Of a stretch of 48,038 bases of DNA, positions 33,911 to 41,683 are shown piece after piece. Each line of letters begins with the position of its first letter. Within the stretch, counting starts at the first letter, position 1. Under the pieces are notes generated by a model. The model was not told the DNA's origin and made no database searches. It was given only the letters and a program-made list of their open reading frames with translations. A program made the translations under genes and the position numbers. Location of the stretch: positions 1 through 48,038 of the forward strand of contig CAUJIM010000010.1 in NCBI GenBank assembly GCA_963205335.1, read 5' to 3'. The DNA comes from Pseudomonadota bacterium. GTDB lineage: Bacteria; Pseudomonadota; Gammaproteobacteria; Burkholderiales; Burkholderiaceae_C.

Positions 33911-34828
33911 ATGGTCGCCTCCGCATCCGCCGCCACCCCCGACGCCGACGCGCGGCTGATCGACGGCTTCGCCGATGCCTTGTGGCTGCAGGACGGCCTG
34001 GCGCCCAACACCCTGCAGGCCTACCGGCGCGACCTGGCCGCGCTGGCCGCCTGGCTCGCGCCGCAGGGCGTCGCGCTGCTGCAGGCCGACGAGGCGCGGC
34101 TCAATGCCTATTTCGCCGAGCGGCATGCGCGCACCCGGGCCACGACGGCCAACCGCCGGCTCACGGTGTTCAGGCGGTTTTTCCACTGGGCCCTGCAGCA
34201 GGGCCTGGTGACCAGCGACCCGACGCTGCGCATGCTGGCCGCGCGCCAGCCGCCGCGCCGGCCCGGGGTGCTCACGCAGGCGCAGGTGGAGGCGCTGCTG
34301 GCGGCGCCCGACGTGGCCACGCCGCTGGGCCTGCGCGACCGCGCGATGCTCGAACTGATGTACGCCAGCGGCCTGCGCGTGAGCGAGCTCGTCGGCCTCA
34401 AGGTATTCCACCTGGGCCTGGCCGAGGGCGTGGTGCGCGTGCTGGGCAAGGGCAGCAAGGAGCGGCTGGTGCCGTTCGGCGAAGTGGCGCGCGAGTGGAT
34501 CGAGCGCTATCTGCGGGACGCGCGCGCGGCCATTCTCGCGGGGCAGCAGACGCACGACCTGTTCGTGACGCACCGCGGCAGCGGCATGACGCGGGTGATG
34601 TTCTGGGTGCTGGTGAAGAAGCATGCGCTGGCCGCGGGCATCGCCACGCGCCTCTCGCCGCACACGCTGCGCCATGCGTTCGCCACCCACCTGCTCAACC
34701 ATGGCGCCGACCTGCGCGTGGTGCAGCTGCTGCTCGGCCACGCCGACATTTCCACCACCACGATCTACACCCACGTCGCGCGCGAGCGCCTGAAGGAGCT
34801 GCACGCGCGGCACCACCCGCGCGGCTGA
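33911..34828 (+). CDS. xerD: Site-specific tyrosine recombinase XerD
   Basis: 305 residues. Residues 17-110 form the SAM-like core-binding domain (DALWLQDGLAPNTLQAYRRDL in part). The catalytic domain has Arg156 (ASGLRVSEL), Lys183 (GKGSKERLVPF), His251 and Arg254 (SPHTLRHAFATHLL), His277 (LGHADIS) and the nucleophile Tyr286 (TIYTHV). All are intact. With XerC it resolves chromosome dimers at dif. The closeness to XerD rather than XerC is judged from NTLQAYRRDL and LSPHTLRHAFATHLLNHGADLRV-like spacing. Confidence 0.9.
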   Translation: MVASASAATPDADARLIDGFADALWLQDGLAPNTLQAYRRDLAALAAWLAPQGVALLQADEARLNAYFAERHARTRATTANRRLTVFRRFFHWALQQGLVTSDPTLRMLAARQPPRRPGVLTQAQVEALLAAPDVATPLGLRDRAMLELMYASGLRVSELVGLKVFHLGLAEGVVRVLGKGSKERLVPFGEVAREWIERYLRDARAAILAGQQTHDLFVTHRGSGMTRVMFWVLVKKHALAAGIATRLSPHTLRHAFATHLLNHGADLRVVQLLLGHADISTTTIYTHVARERLKELHARHHPRG

Positions 34829-34885
34829 TCCCGATTCCGGATGCGCTCCGCCTTCGCGTGCTCGATCGATCCGGAAATGGAATTC

Positions 34886-36160
34886 TTATACGGCCATCAG
34901 GCTGTCGGCCCAGGCGAGCGCTTCCAGGTGCGCCATGTTCACCTGGTGGTTGGACAGCTGCAGCGCCTGCGCGCCGTGGGCGAACGCCACCTCATCGCCG
35001 CTCTCGCAGGCCTTGGTGAGTTCGAGGAACGGGGCGAACACGCCGCGCTGGTGCAGCAGCGCGTCCACCACCGACTCGGGCAGCGAAACGGTCTCGAGCG
35101 CGCGCTCGAGCGGGACGCCCAGCATCACGTCGAGCAGCGAGAACACCCCGACCACGAAGGCGTTGTCGCACTCCTCGCGCGGCAGCAGCTCCGCGGTCAG
35201 CAGTTCCATCAGGCGCCCGCGCACCACGGCGGTCTGCCCGACGGCCGGCGGCGCGCCGCTGTTGCGCGAGGTGGTGAGCAGCAGCGCCGCCCAGCGGAAG
35301 AGTTTTTTCAGCCCGAGGATCATGACCGCGTGGCGGAACGAGGTGATCTCCACCGAGAGCCCGAAGCCCGAGGAGTTGATGAAGCGCAGCAGGTTGAACG
35401 ACAGCGTCGGGTCCTTCTTGAGCAGGTCCTCGATCTCGTCGGTGTTCGCCTGGCGCCGCACCAGGTTGATGAGTTGCAGGATGATGGCCTGGGAGGGCCG
35501 GATGGTCCGCGCCTGCACGACCGATGGCCTGGCGAACCAGTAGCCCTGGAAGAGCTCGACGCCGAGCTGCGCCATGCTCTCGTACTGTTCGGCCGTCTCC
35601 ACCTTCTCGGCCACCAGCCTGGCCCGGGTGTTCGCGCGCGCGAACTTCACCAGCGGCCCGGCCAGTTCCGGCTTGATCTCCAGCATGTCGAGCTTGATGA
35701 AATCGGCCAGCGGCAGCCAGCTGACGTAGGCGCGGCGCAGCACGTTCTGGTCGAACGCGAGGCGAAAGCCGCGCTCCCGCAGGCCCTGGAAGATGCCGAC
35801 CTGCGCCGCGATGCGCTCCGGCGTCGCGTCGGCGTCGAGCACCGGCACCTCGAGCACGACCTTGTCGGGGTGTATCAGTTCGAGGTGCCCGCCGACCAGG
35901 CTGTCGTGGGTGCAGTTGATGAACACGGTGTTGCGGTCCACCAGGGTCTCGGAGCCGGCGTAGGACAGCGCGTTGAACAGCATGGCCGCGTCGCTCGACG
36001 CGGTGTGCGCATCGGCCGCGGTGTTGCGGTCGAACAGCTCGTAGCCGAAAACCGCGCGTTGCTTGTCGAGGATCGCCTGGCGTGCGATGACGACGAGGTC
36101 CTGGTCGCCTTCGGGCGTGTCCGGGGCGCTGGGAAGGGGGGGGGCGGGCGTGTGGGTCAT
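34886..36160 (-). CDS. EAL-HDOD signalling protein, copy 1
   Basis: 424 residues: a degenerate EAL domain (about 20-210) followed by an HDOD domain (about 215-415), the YuxH/CdgJ arrangement. The catalytic EAL signature is replaced by YELFDR, while FIKLDML, VAEKVET and FQGYWFARP remain, so cyclic-di-GMP hydrolysis is unlikely though binding is possible. It sits 25 bp downstream of a paralogue of the same design. Proteins of this type relay c-di-GMP or stress signals to motility or adhesion. It converges on xerD. Confidence 0.88.
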   Translation of the reverse strand: MTHTPAPPLPSAPDTPEGDQDLVVIARQAILDKQRAVFGYELFDRNTAADAHTASSDAAMLFNALSYAGSETLVDRNTVFINCTHDSLVGGHLELIHPDKVVLEVPVLDADATPERIAAQVGIFQGLRERGFRLAFDQNVLRRAYVSWLPLADFIKLDMLEIKPELAGPLVKFARANTRARLVAEKVETAEQYESMAQLGVELFQGYWFARPSVVQARTIRPSQAIILQLINLVRRQANTDEIEDLLKKDPTLSFNLLRFINSSGFGLSVEITSFRHAVMILGLKKLFRWAALLLTTSRNSGAPPAVGQTAVVRGRLMELLTAELLPREECDNAFVVGVFSLLDVMLGVPLERALETVSLPESVVDALLHQRGVFAPFLELTKACESGDEVAFAHGAQALQLSNHQVNMAHLEALAWADSLMAV

Positions 36161-36185
36161 GGGGTCTCGGGCGCGCGTGGGCGTC

Positions 36186-37436
36186 TCAGGGTGCCGTCAT
36201 CTGGTCGGCCCAGGCCAGCGCCTGCAGGTGGGCCATGTTGATTTGCTGGCTCGACAGCTGCGCGTTGTGGCGCATGGCTTCGCCGAACGCGCCGTCGTCG
36301 CTGCTCTCGCAGGCCTGCGTCAGTGCCAGCAGGTGCCCCAGGGCGCCATGGCGGTGCAGCACCTGGTCCACCAGCTCTGTGGGCAGGTCGAGCAGTTGCA
36401 GCGCCTCGGGCAGCGGCATTTCCAGCATCTGGTCGAGCATGGAGAACATGCCGACGATGAAGGCCTCGTCGGCCTGCCCGCGGGGCAGGAACTCGAGCGC
36501 CAGCAGCTCCATGAAGCGCCCGCGGACCACCGCGGTGTGCCCCACGACCGGCGGCGTGCCGCCGTGCCGCGTGGCCGTGAGCAGCAGCGCGGCCCAGCGG
36601 AAGAGCTTCCTCAGGCCCAGCAGCATGACGGCCTGGCGGAACGAGGTCACCTCGTGCGCCAGGCCCAGGCCCGCGGAGTTGATCAGGCGCAGCAGGTTGA
36701 ACGCCAGGCCGGCGTCCTTCTTGAGCACTTCTTCGATCTCCGGCGTGGCCGCCTGCCGGTGCACCAGGTTGAGCAGTTCGATGATGTGGGCCTGCGCCGG
36801 GCTGAGCAGCTTGGCGTGCACCAGCGAGGGGCGGGCGAACCAGTAGCCCTGGAACAGCTCCACCCCGAGCGAGGACACCAGGTCGTACTGCTGCGCGGTC
36901 TCGATCTTCTCGGCGATCAGTTCCGCCTTGCTGTGCCGGTTGGCGTAGTTGATCAGCACCGCCACCTGGTCCGGCGCCAGGGCGGACAGGTCGAACTTGA
37001 TGTAGTCGGCCAGCGGCAGCCAGGGCGCGTAGGCCGACTCGAGGACGGTGTGGTTGAACGCCAGGTGGAAGCCCCGCTCGCGCAGCCCCGCGAGCACCGG
37101 CGCGCGTGCCGGCACCTCGGCGGCCGCGGCGTGGCCGAGGGGGGCGATCTCCAGCACGATTTTCTCCGGGTTCACCAGCTCCAGGTGGCCGCCCGAGAGG
37201 CTTTCGTGCGTGCAGTTGACGAACAGCAGCGTCTTGCCCATGAGCTCCTCGGTGCCCGCGTGCGACAGCGCGCTGAAGATCACGATCACGTCGCTCGCGG
37301 CCGTGTGGTCGCTGCGCGCGCGCGAGCGGTCGAACAGCTCGTAGGCCACCACCGCCTGCTGGCCGTTCATGATGGCCTGGCGCGCGATCATGGCGCCGCG
37401 TTCGGGCGAAGGCACTGGGGCAGGTGTTTCGGTCAT
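36186..37436 (-). CDS. EAL-HDOD signalling protein, copy 2
   Basis: 416 residues with the same layout as its downstream neighbour: YELFDR in place of the EAL motif, YIKFDLS, IAEKIET, FQGYWFARPSL, then the HDOD domain containing LLRLINSAGLGL and FRWAALLLTATR. Long identical stretches between the two (such as LRERGF, GVELFQGYWFARPS, LFRWAALLLT) show a tandem duplication that has since diverged, including the N-termini and the interdomain segment. As first gene it probably carries the promoter for both. Confidence 0.88.
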   Translation of the reverse strand: MTETPAPVPSPERGAMIARQAIMNGQQAVVAYELFDRSRARSDHTAASDVIVIFSALSHAGTEELMGKTLLFVNCTHESLSGGHLELVNPEKIVLEIAPLGHAAAAEVPARAPVLAGLRERGFHLAFNHTVLESAYAPWLPLADYIKFDLSALAPDQVAVLINYANRHSKAELIAEKIETAQQYDLVSSLGVELFQGYWFARPSLVHAKLLSPAQAHIIELLNLVHRQAATPEIEEVLKKDAGLAFNLLRLINSAGLGLAHEVTSFRQAVMLLGLRKLFRWAALLLTATRHGGTPPVVGHTAVVRGRFMELLALEFLPRGQADEAFIVGMFSMLDQMLEMPLPEALQLLDLPTELVDQVLHRHGALGHLLALTQACESSDDGAFGEAMRHNAQLSSQQINMAHLQALAWADQMTAP

Positions 37437-37521
37437 GGGGCGCGCTGCGCTGGTGAGGCGTTGGGTGGATGCGAGTGCATTGTAGGTAGTAACCCTGCAA
37501 TCGTGTGGCTTTTCGGGAAGG

Positions 37522-38322
37522 TCACGCCTGCGTGAGCCAGGCCAGTTCCGTGTCGGTGAAGCCGGCGGCGCGGCGCGCGGCCTCGTTCAGCGGCGGCCTG
37601 GCGCGGGGTGCGTCGTGGCGCCGCGCCAGCAGGGCGTGGTGCGCCAGCGGGTCCAGCCCCTGGCGCGCGCACAGCCAGCGGTACCAGTGGTTGCCGATGG
37701 CCACGTGGCCCACTTCCTCGCGCAGGATCAGGTCCAGGATGCGCACCGCCTCCAGCGCGTCGGCGCTGGCGATCCGGCGCAGCCTGGCCTGGATCAGCGG
37801 CGTGGCGTCGAGCCCGCGGGCCTCGAGCGTGCGCGGCACCAGCGCCATGCGTGCGACGACGTCGTGCGCGGTGCTCTCGCACATCGTCCACAGGCCCTGG
37901 TGCGCCGGAAAGTCGCCGTAGTCGTGCCCCAGGTGCTCGCGCAGGTGTCCGCGCAGCAGCGTGAAGTGGCGCGCCTCCTCGGCCGCCACGCGCAGCCAGT
38001 CGCGGTAGTAGCGCCCGGGCATGCCGGGGAAGCGCCACACCGCGTCGAGCGCCAGGTTGATGGCGTTGAACTCGATGTGGGCGATGGCGTGGATCAGCGC
38101 CGCGCGGCCCTCGGGCGTGGCCGGCGAGCGGCGCGCCACGTCGGTGTGCGCCAGCAGCGGCGGCCGCGGCGGGTGGCCCGGCAGGGGGCAGGCGGGGGCG
38201 TAGACGGCGTCTTTTGCTATTTCAAGAGTAGCTGCTTGCGCTTGCAGGGCAAGCGCTTGAGCCACTTTTTGATCAGGATCGGCAAGACCCAAGACCGCCA
38301 GGGCGCGTTCGCGAAGGTCCAT
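37522..38322 (-). CDS. DUF455 ferritin-like domain protein
   Basis: 266 residues. The four-helix metal site is indicated by HIEFNAINLALDAVWRF, VAAEEARHFTLL and LREEVGHVAIGNHWY, giving Glu and His ligands for a di-iron centre, as in the DUF455/MiaE-like group. Its reaction is unknown. Residues 17-38 (starting DQKVAQALALQAQAATLEIA) are encoded by a copy of the interspersed repeat, inserted in frame near the N-terminus. The -10-like TACAAT read leftwards ends 7 bases before the ATG and no ribosome site is visible, so the message may be leaderless. Confidence 0.85.
   Translation of the reverse strand: MDLRERALAVLGLADPDQKVAQALALQAQAATLEIAKDAVYAPACPLPGHPPRPPLLAHTDVARRSPATPEGRAALIHAIAHIEFNAINLALDAVWRFPGMPGRYYRDWLRVAAEEARHFTLLRGHLREHLGHDYGDFPAHQGLWTMCESTAHDVVARMALVPRTLEARGLDATPLIQARLRRIASADALEAVRILDLILREEVGHVAIGNHWYRWLCARQGLDPLAHHALLARRHDAPRARPPLNEAARRAAGFTDTELAWLTQA
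38211..38275 (-). repeat. Interspersed repeat, copy inside the DUF455 gene
   Basis: Read leftwards: GATCAAAAAGTGGCTCAAGC, then GCTTGCCCTGCAAGCGCAAG and CAGCTACTCTTGAAATAGC. Core AAGCGCTTGCCCTGCAAGCG is followed by CAAGCAGCTA, as in the other copies. It is fully translated in frame. Confidence 0.65.
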
Positions 38323-38325
38323 CCC

Positions 38326-38335
38326 TACAATTGTA
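38326..38335. promoter_or_regulatory. Symmetric -10 element between divergent genes
   Basis: TACAATTGTA is its own inverse complement and offers TACAAT as a -10 hexamer in both directions, for the DUF455 gene (left) and the gamma-carbonic anhydrase gene (right). No convincing -35 was found on either side, so this is a suggestion. Confidence 0.4.
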
Positions 38336-38365
38336 ATTTTCAGCCGGTGACGAAGAGGTGGCGCG

Positions 38366-38890
38366 ATGGCAATCTATGAACTCGACGGCGTGGCGCCGCA
38401 GGTGGCGGCCAGCGCCTGGGTGGCCGACAGCGCCCAGGTGATGGGCGGGGTGACGCTGGGCGAGGAGGCGAGCGTCTGGTTCGGCACCGTGGTGCGCGGC
38501 GACACCGAGCACATCACCATCGGCGCGGGCTCCAACATCCAGGACGCGAGCGTGCTGCACGCCGACGAAGGCAAGCCGCTGGTGATCGGCGAGCGGGTGA
38601 CGGTGGGCCACCAGGTGATGCTGCACGGCTGCACGATAGGCGACGAGTCGCTGATCGGCATCGGCGCCATCGTCCTGAACGGCGCCCGGATCGGCCGGCA
38701 CTGCCTCGTGGGCGCGGGCGCGCTGGTCACCGAGGGCAAGGAATTCCCCGACGGCTCGATGATCATCGGCAGCCCGGCGCGCGTGGTGCGCCAGCTCACG
38801 CCCGAGCAGATCGAGGGCCTGCGCTGGAGCGCGCGGCACTACGTCGACAACGCGCGGCGCTTCCGCCAGGGGCTCAGGCAGATCGGCTGA
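38366..38890 (+). CDS. Gamma-carbonic anhydrase family protein
   Basis: 174 residues forming a left-handed beta-helix of hexapeptide repeats (for example ITIGAGSNIQDASVLHAD and CTIGDESLIGIGAIVLNG). Candidate zinc histidines are in VLHADEG, TVGHQVM and MLHGCTIG, matching the three-His site of Cam/CamH and YrdA-like trimers. YrdA-type members often show little or no hydratase activity, so the role is uncertain. The ATG has GAGG 8 bases upstream. The Hsp33 gene starts 2 bp after its stop. Confidence 0.88.
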   Translation: MAIYELDGVAPQVAASAWVADSAQVMGGVTLGEEASVWFGTVVRGDTEHITIGAGSNIQDASVLHADEGKPLVIGERVTVGHQVMLHGCTIGDESLIGIGAIVLNGARIGRHCLVGAGALVTEGKEFPDGSMIIGSPARVVRQLTPEQIEGLRWSARHYVDNARRFRQGLRQIG

Positions 38891-38892
38891 GC

Positions 38893-39870
38893 GTGTCCGA
38901 GCTCCAGCGCTTCCTGTTCGACGGCCTGCCGGTGCGCGGCGCCATCGTGCGCCTGACCGATGCCTGGACTGAGGTGCTGCGCCGCCGCGCGGCCAACGCC
39001 GAACTCGGGGCCTATCCGCCGCCGGTGGCCGAGCTGCTGGGCGAGATGGCGGCGGCGGGCGTGCTGATGCACGCGCACATCAAGTTCGAGGGGGCGCTGA
39101 TCCTGCAGATCGCCGGCGACGGGCCGGTGCGGCTGGCGGTCGCGCAGGTGCACTCCGACCTGACGCTGCGCGCCACCGCGTCGCTCGGCGGCCCCGTGCC
39201 CGAGGGCATCGGCCTGCCGGCGCTGGTCAACCCCGGGGGCGGCGGGCGCTGCGCCATCACGCTCGACGCGGCCGCGCGCCGGCCCGGCCAGGCGCCCTAC
39301 CAGGGCGTGGTGCCGCTGGCCGACGACGCGGGCGTGCCGCTGCCGTCGCTGGCCGGGGTGCTCGAGCACTACATGCGCCGCTCGGAGCAGCTGCCGACCA
39401 CGCTGGTGCTCGCCGCCGATGCGCAGGTGGCCGCCGGGCTGCTGGTGCAGCGCATGCCGCGCACCGGCGCCGGCAACCTGGGCGGCGCGCCCGAGGCCGA
39501 CGCCGCGGCGCACGACGAGGACTACGCGCGCATCGCCACCCTGGCGGCGAGCCTGACGCGCGCGGAGCTGCTCGCGCTGGCGCCGCAGGAGCTGCTGCAC
39601 CGCCTGTTCTGGCAGGAGAAGCTGCTCTCGTTCGCGCCGCGCCGCGGCGCCGAGGGGCCGCGTTTTGCCTGTACCTGCTCGCGCGAGCGCGTCGCCGCCA
39701 TGCTGCGCGGCCTGGGCGAGGACGAGGTGCGCGGCATCCTGCGCGAGCGCGGCGACGTCGAGGTGGGCTGCGAATACTGCGGGCGGCAATACCGCTTCGA
39801 TGCGGTGGACGCCATTCACGTGTTCACCGCCGCGGACCAGCAGCCGCCCACGCCGCCGGGCGTGCAGTAG
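38893..39870 (+). CDS. hslO: Redox-regulated chaperone Hsp33
   Basis: 325 residues from GTG 38893. The N-terminal chaperone domain is followed by a C-terminal zinc switch: CTC in FACTCSRERV and CEYC in VGCEYCGRQY, about 30 residues apart, the CxC...CxxC arrangement that releases zinc and forms disulfides under oxidative unfolding stress. Cytoplasmic holdase. Probably co-transcribed with the carbonic anhydrase-like gene. The terminator hairpin that follows has its T-run in the other orientation and serves the convergent gene. Confidence 0.93.
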   Translation: MSELQRFLFDGLPVRGAIVRLTDAWTEVLRRRAANAELGAYPPPVAELLGEMAAAGVLMHAHIKFEGALILQIAGDGPVRLAVAQVHSDLTLRATASLGGPVPEGIGLPALVNPGGGGRCAITLDAAARRPGQAPYQGVVPLADDAGVPLPSLAGVLEHYMRRSEQLPTTLVLAADAQVAAGLLVQRMPRTGAGNLGGAPEADAAAHDEDYARIATLAASLTRAELLALAPQELLHRLFWQEKLLSFAPRRGAEGPRFACTCSRERVAAMLRGLGEDEVRGILRERGDVEVGCEYCGRQYRFDAVDAIHVFTAADQQPPTPPGVQ

Positions 39871-39881
39871 CGCCGCGTGCC

Positions 39882-39918
39882 AAAAAAAACGGCGCGTGCC
39901 GCCGAGCCGCACGCGCCG
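39882..39918 (-). terminator. Intrinsic terminator of the secreted repeat protein gene
   Basis: Read leftwards, CGGCGCGTGC (39918-39909) pairs with GCACGCGCCG (39899-39890) across a 9-base loop and is followed by eight T (39889-39882). It lies 50 bp past the leftward stop at 39969. The stem may also serve hslO from the other side, but there is no T-run in that direction. Confidence 0.85.
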
Positions 39919-39968
39919 TGGGGGATGCCGCCACCCGCCCGTGAGGGGCGGGGGCACACCGCAGGTTT

Positions 39969-40574
39969 TCAGGAAAGATTGCCGGACTGCACCTGGAAGC
40001 CATCGGCGATGGCGTCGCGCGTGGCTTCGCGCACGGCGGCGCGGCTCAGCGGGCTGGCCGCCTCGGGCGCGGCCTGCGCGTTCAGCTCGCCGGCCGCGGG
40101 CATGTGGGCCCCGGCGTCGGCGCGCACCTGCGCGCGCTCGACGGTGCTGGCGCCCGTGTCGGCGACCTGGTTGAACAGCGGCGCTTCGCCAGCGGCGGGC
40201 TGGGGCACGACGGCGGCGCGCTGTTCGGCACCCGACCTGGCCGGGCGGTGGAAGCTGACCACGGGGTCGCTGTTGAAGACCGGCCCGATGCCGGCGGTGG
40301 GCATGTGCTCCACCGCTTCCGCACGCACTTGCGCCCGGGTCAGGGTGCTGGCCTCGGTCGGCAGCGCGGGGGCCGGCAGGTTGCCGGCGAGGGGCGCCTG
40401 GGCCACGGCCTGCGCACGCACGTCGGCGCGCTGCACCTGGCTGCCGGTCATGATCTGGTGCGGCTGGAAGTAGGGGGCTTCACCCGCGTCGGGCTGGACG
40501 CCGGCGGCGAAGGCCGTGCCGGAAAGCAGCAGGGTGGCGGCGAAGGAAACGAGCGTGGTGTTCATGCGGTTCAT
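39969..40574 (-). CDS. Secreted DUF4148-like repeat protein
   Basis: 201 residues from ATG 40574; ATG 40565 is also possible. A Sec signal peptide ends at about SGTAFA (24). The mature part repeats the unit S-x-(L/V)-x-R-A-x-V-R-(A/E)-x-A, clear at residues 45-56, 76-87, 143-154 and 174-185, with a worn copy near 114-123. The spacing is roughly 31 residues. GEAPYF and GEAPLF also recur. Proteins with this motif (DUF4148) are common in Burkholderiales and have no known function. It is divergent from a LysR gene that may control it. Confidence 0.75.
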   Translation of the reverse strand: MNRMNTTLVSFAATLLLSGTAFAAGVQPDAGEAPYFQPHQIMTGSQVQRADVRAQAVAQAPLAGNLPAPALPTEASTLTRAQVRAEAVEHMPTAGIGPVFNSDPVVSFHRPARSGAEQRAAVVPQPAAGEAPLFNQVADTGASTVERAQVRADAGAHMPAAGELNAQAAPEAASPLSRAAVREATRDAIADGFQVQSGNLS

Positions 40575-40750
40575 GGTTTTTCTCCAGAAGTGACGAAAGT
40601 TGAAGGCTGAAAGCCGATGCGCCATGCGCCGGCTTCACGTCGATGGGCTTGTGTTCTGCCCTCCGATGACCGATAGTTTGCGGTTCCAGGGCAGTTTAAA
40701 AAAGACCCTAAAACGAATTTGATTGTTTCGAAATTGGAAATAATAAAACC
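40575..40750. other. Divergent regulatory region
   Basis: 176 bp between the repeat-protein gene and the LysR gene, with an AT-rich stretch at 40692-40750. For the LysR gene, TTGATT (40719-40724), 16 bases, then TAATAA (40741-40746) resembles a promoter ending four bases before the ATG. TTTTCTCC just right of the leftward ATG gives that gene a GGAGAAAA ribosome site. Confidence 0.5.
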
Positions 40751-41683
40751 ATGGACTCGCTCGACCTGATCCAGACCTTCCGGGAAGTGGCGCGCCGGGG
40801 CAGCTTCACGGCGACGGCCAATGTCCAGGGTGTCTCGCCCGCCAGCGTGAGCAAGGCGATCGCGCAGCTGGAGCAGCGCTTCGGCCTGCGGCTGTTCCAC
40901 CGCACCACGCGCAAGGTGTCGCTGACCGACGCGGGGCAGCTGCTGTTCGAGCGCAGCGGTGCGCTGCTGGAACTGGTCGACCTGACGCAGGGCGAGCTGC
41001 ACGAGCGCGCCTCCCGGCCCAGCGGCCGGCTGGCGCTGACCGCGCCCTACGGGCTGATGCAGACCGACCTGCCGACCATGCTCGGCCAGTTCCTGCAGCG
41101 CTACACCGAGGTGGCGCTGGACCTGCACGTGACCGATCGCGAGGTCAACCTGGCGGAAGAGGGCGTGGACCTGGCCTTCCGCGTCGGGCCGATCCGCGAC
41201 GCCAACCTGATCGTGCGCCGCCTGCTGCCGGTCGATTTCGTGGCCGTGGCGTCGCCCGCGTACTGGCGGGCGCACGGCAAGCCGGCGCATCCGCGCGAGC
41301 TGTGCACGCACGCCCAGCTGGCGTGGAGCCTGCCGGGGCAGGCGCCGCGCTGGCATTTCCAGGTCAAGGACAAGCCGTTCGAGGTGCTGCTGCAGCCGCG
41401 GGTGGGCGCCACGCTGCAGGCGCCCCTGGTCACGCTCGCGCTGCAGGGGCTGGGGGTGATGTGGGCGGCGCGGCGCGCGCTGGCGGAGTGGATCGAGCGC
41501 GGCGAGCTCGAACCGGCGCTGCAGGAGTTCTCGCCGACGGACGTCTGGGTCTATGCCGCCTACATGCAGCGGCGCCACAACAGCGCGGCGCTGCGCGCCC
41601 TGCTGGCGCATCTGGACGCGTTCTCGCAGGCCTTCCACCGCGGCGAGCGCATGGCGGCGGGCGGGGAGGCGTCCGCGGCATGA
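40751..41683 (+). CDS. LysR-family transcriptional regulator
   Basis: 310 residues. N-terminal winged helix (FREVARRGSFTATANVQGVS, then PASVSKAIAQLEQRFG and LFHRTTRKVSLTDAG) and an effector domain of the CrgA/DmlR branch (GRLALTAPYGL, EEGVDLAFRVG). Regulators of this branch often control adjacent divergent genes, here the secreted repeat protein. The stop overlaps the ATG of the MBL-fold gene (ATGA). No ribosome site is visible and the promoter-like hexamer is very close to the ATG. Confidence 0.88.
   Translation: MDSLDLIQTFREVARRGSFTATANVQGVSPASVSKAIAQLEQRFGLRLFHRTTRKVSLTDAGQLLFERSGALLELVDLTQGELHERASRPSGRLALTAPYGLMQTDLPTMLGQFLQRYTEVALDLHVTDREVNLAEEGVDLAFRVGPIRDANLIVRRLLPVDFVAVASPAYWRAHGKPAHPRELCTHAQLAWSLPGQAPRWHFQVKDKPFEVLLQPRVGATLQAPLVTLALQGLGVMWAARRALAEWIERGELEPALQEFSPTDVWVYAAYMQRRHNSAALRALLAHLDAFSQAFHRGERMAAGGEASAA

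Noticed and set aside
34833-34877. TTCCGGA/TCCGGAA inverted repeat between xerD and the EAL-HDOD gene as terminator or attachment site
   Set aside because: The arms are 7 bp and far apart with no T-run, and there is no second copy or mobile gene nearby.
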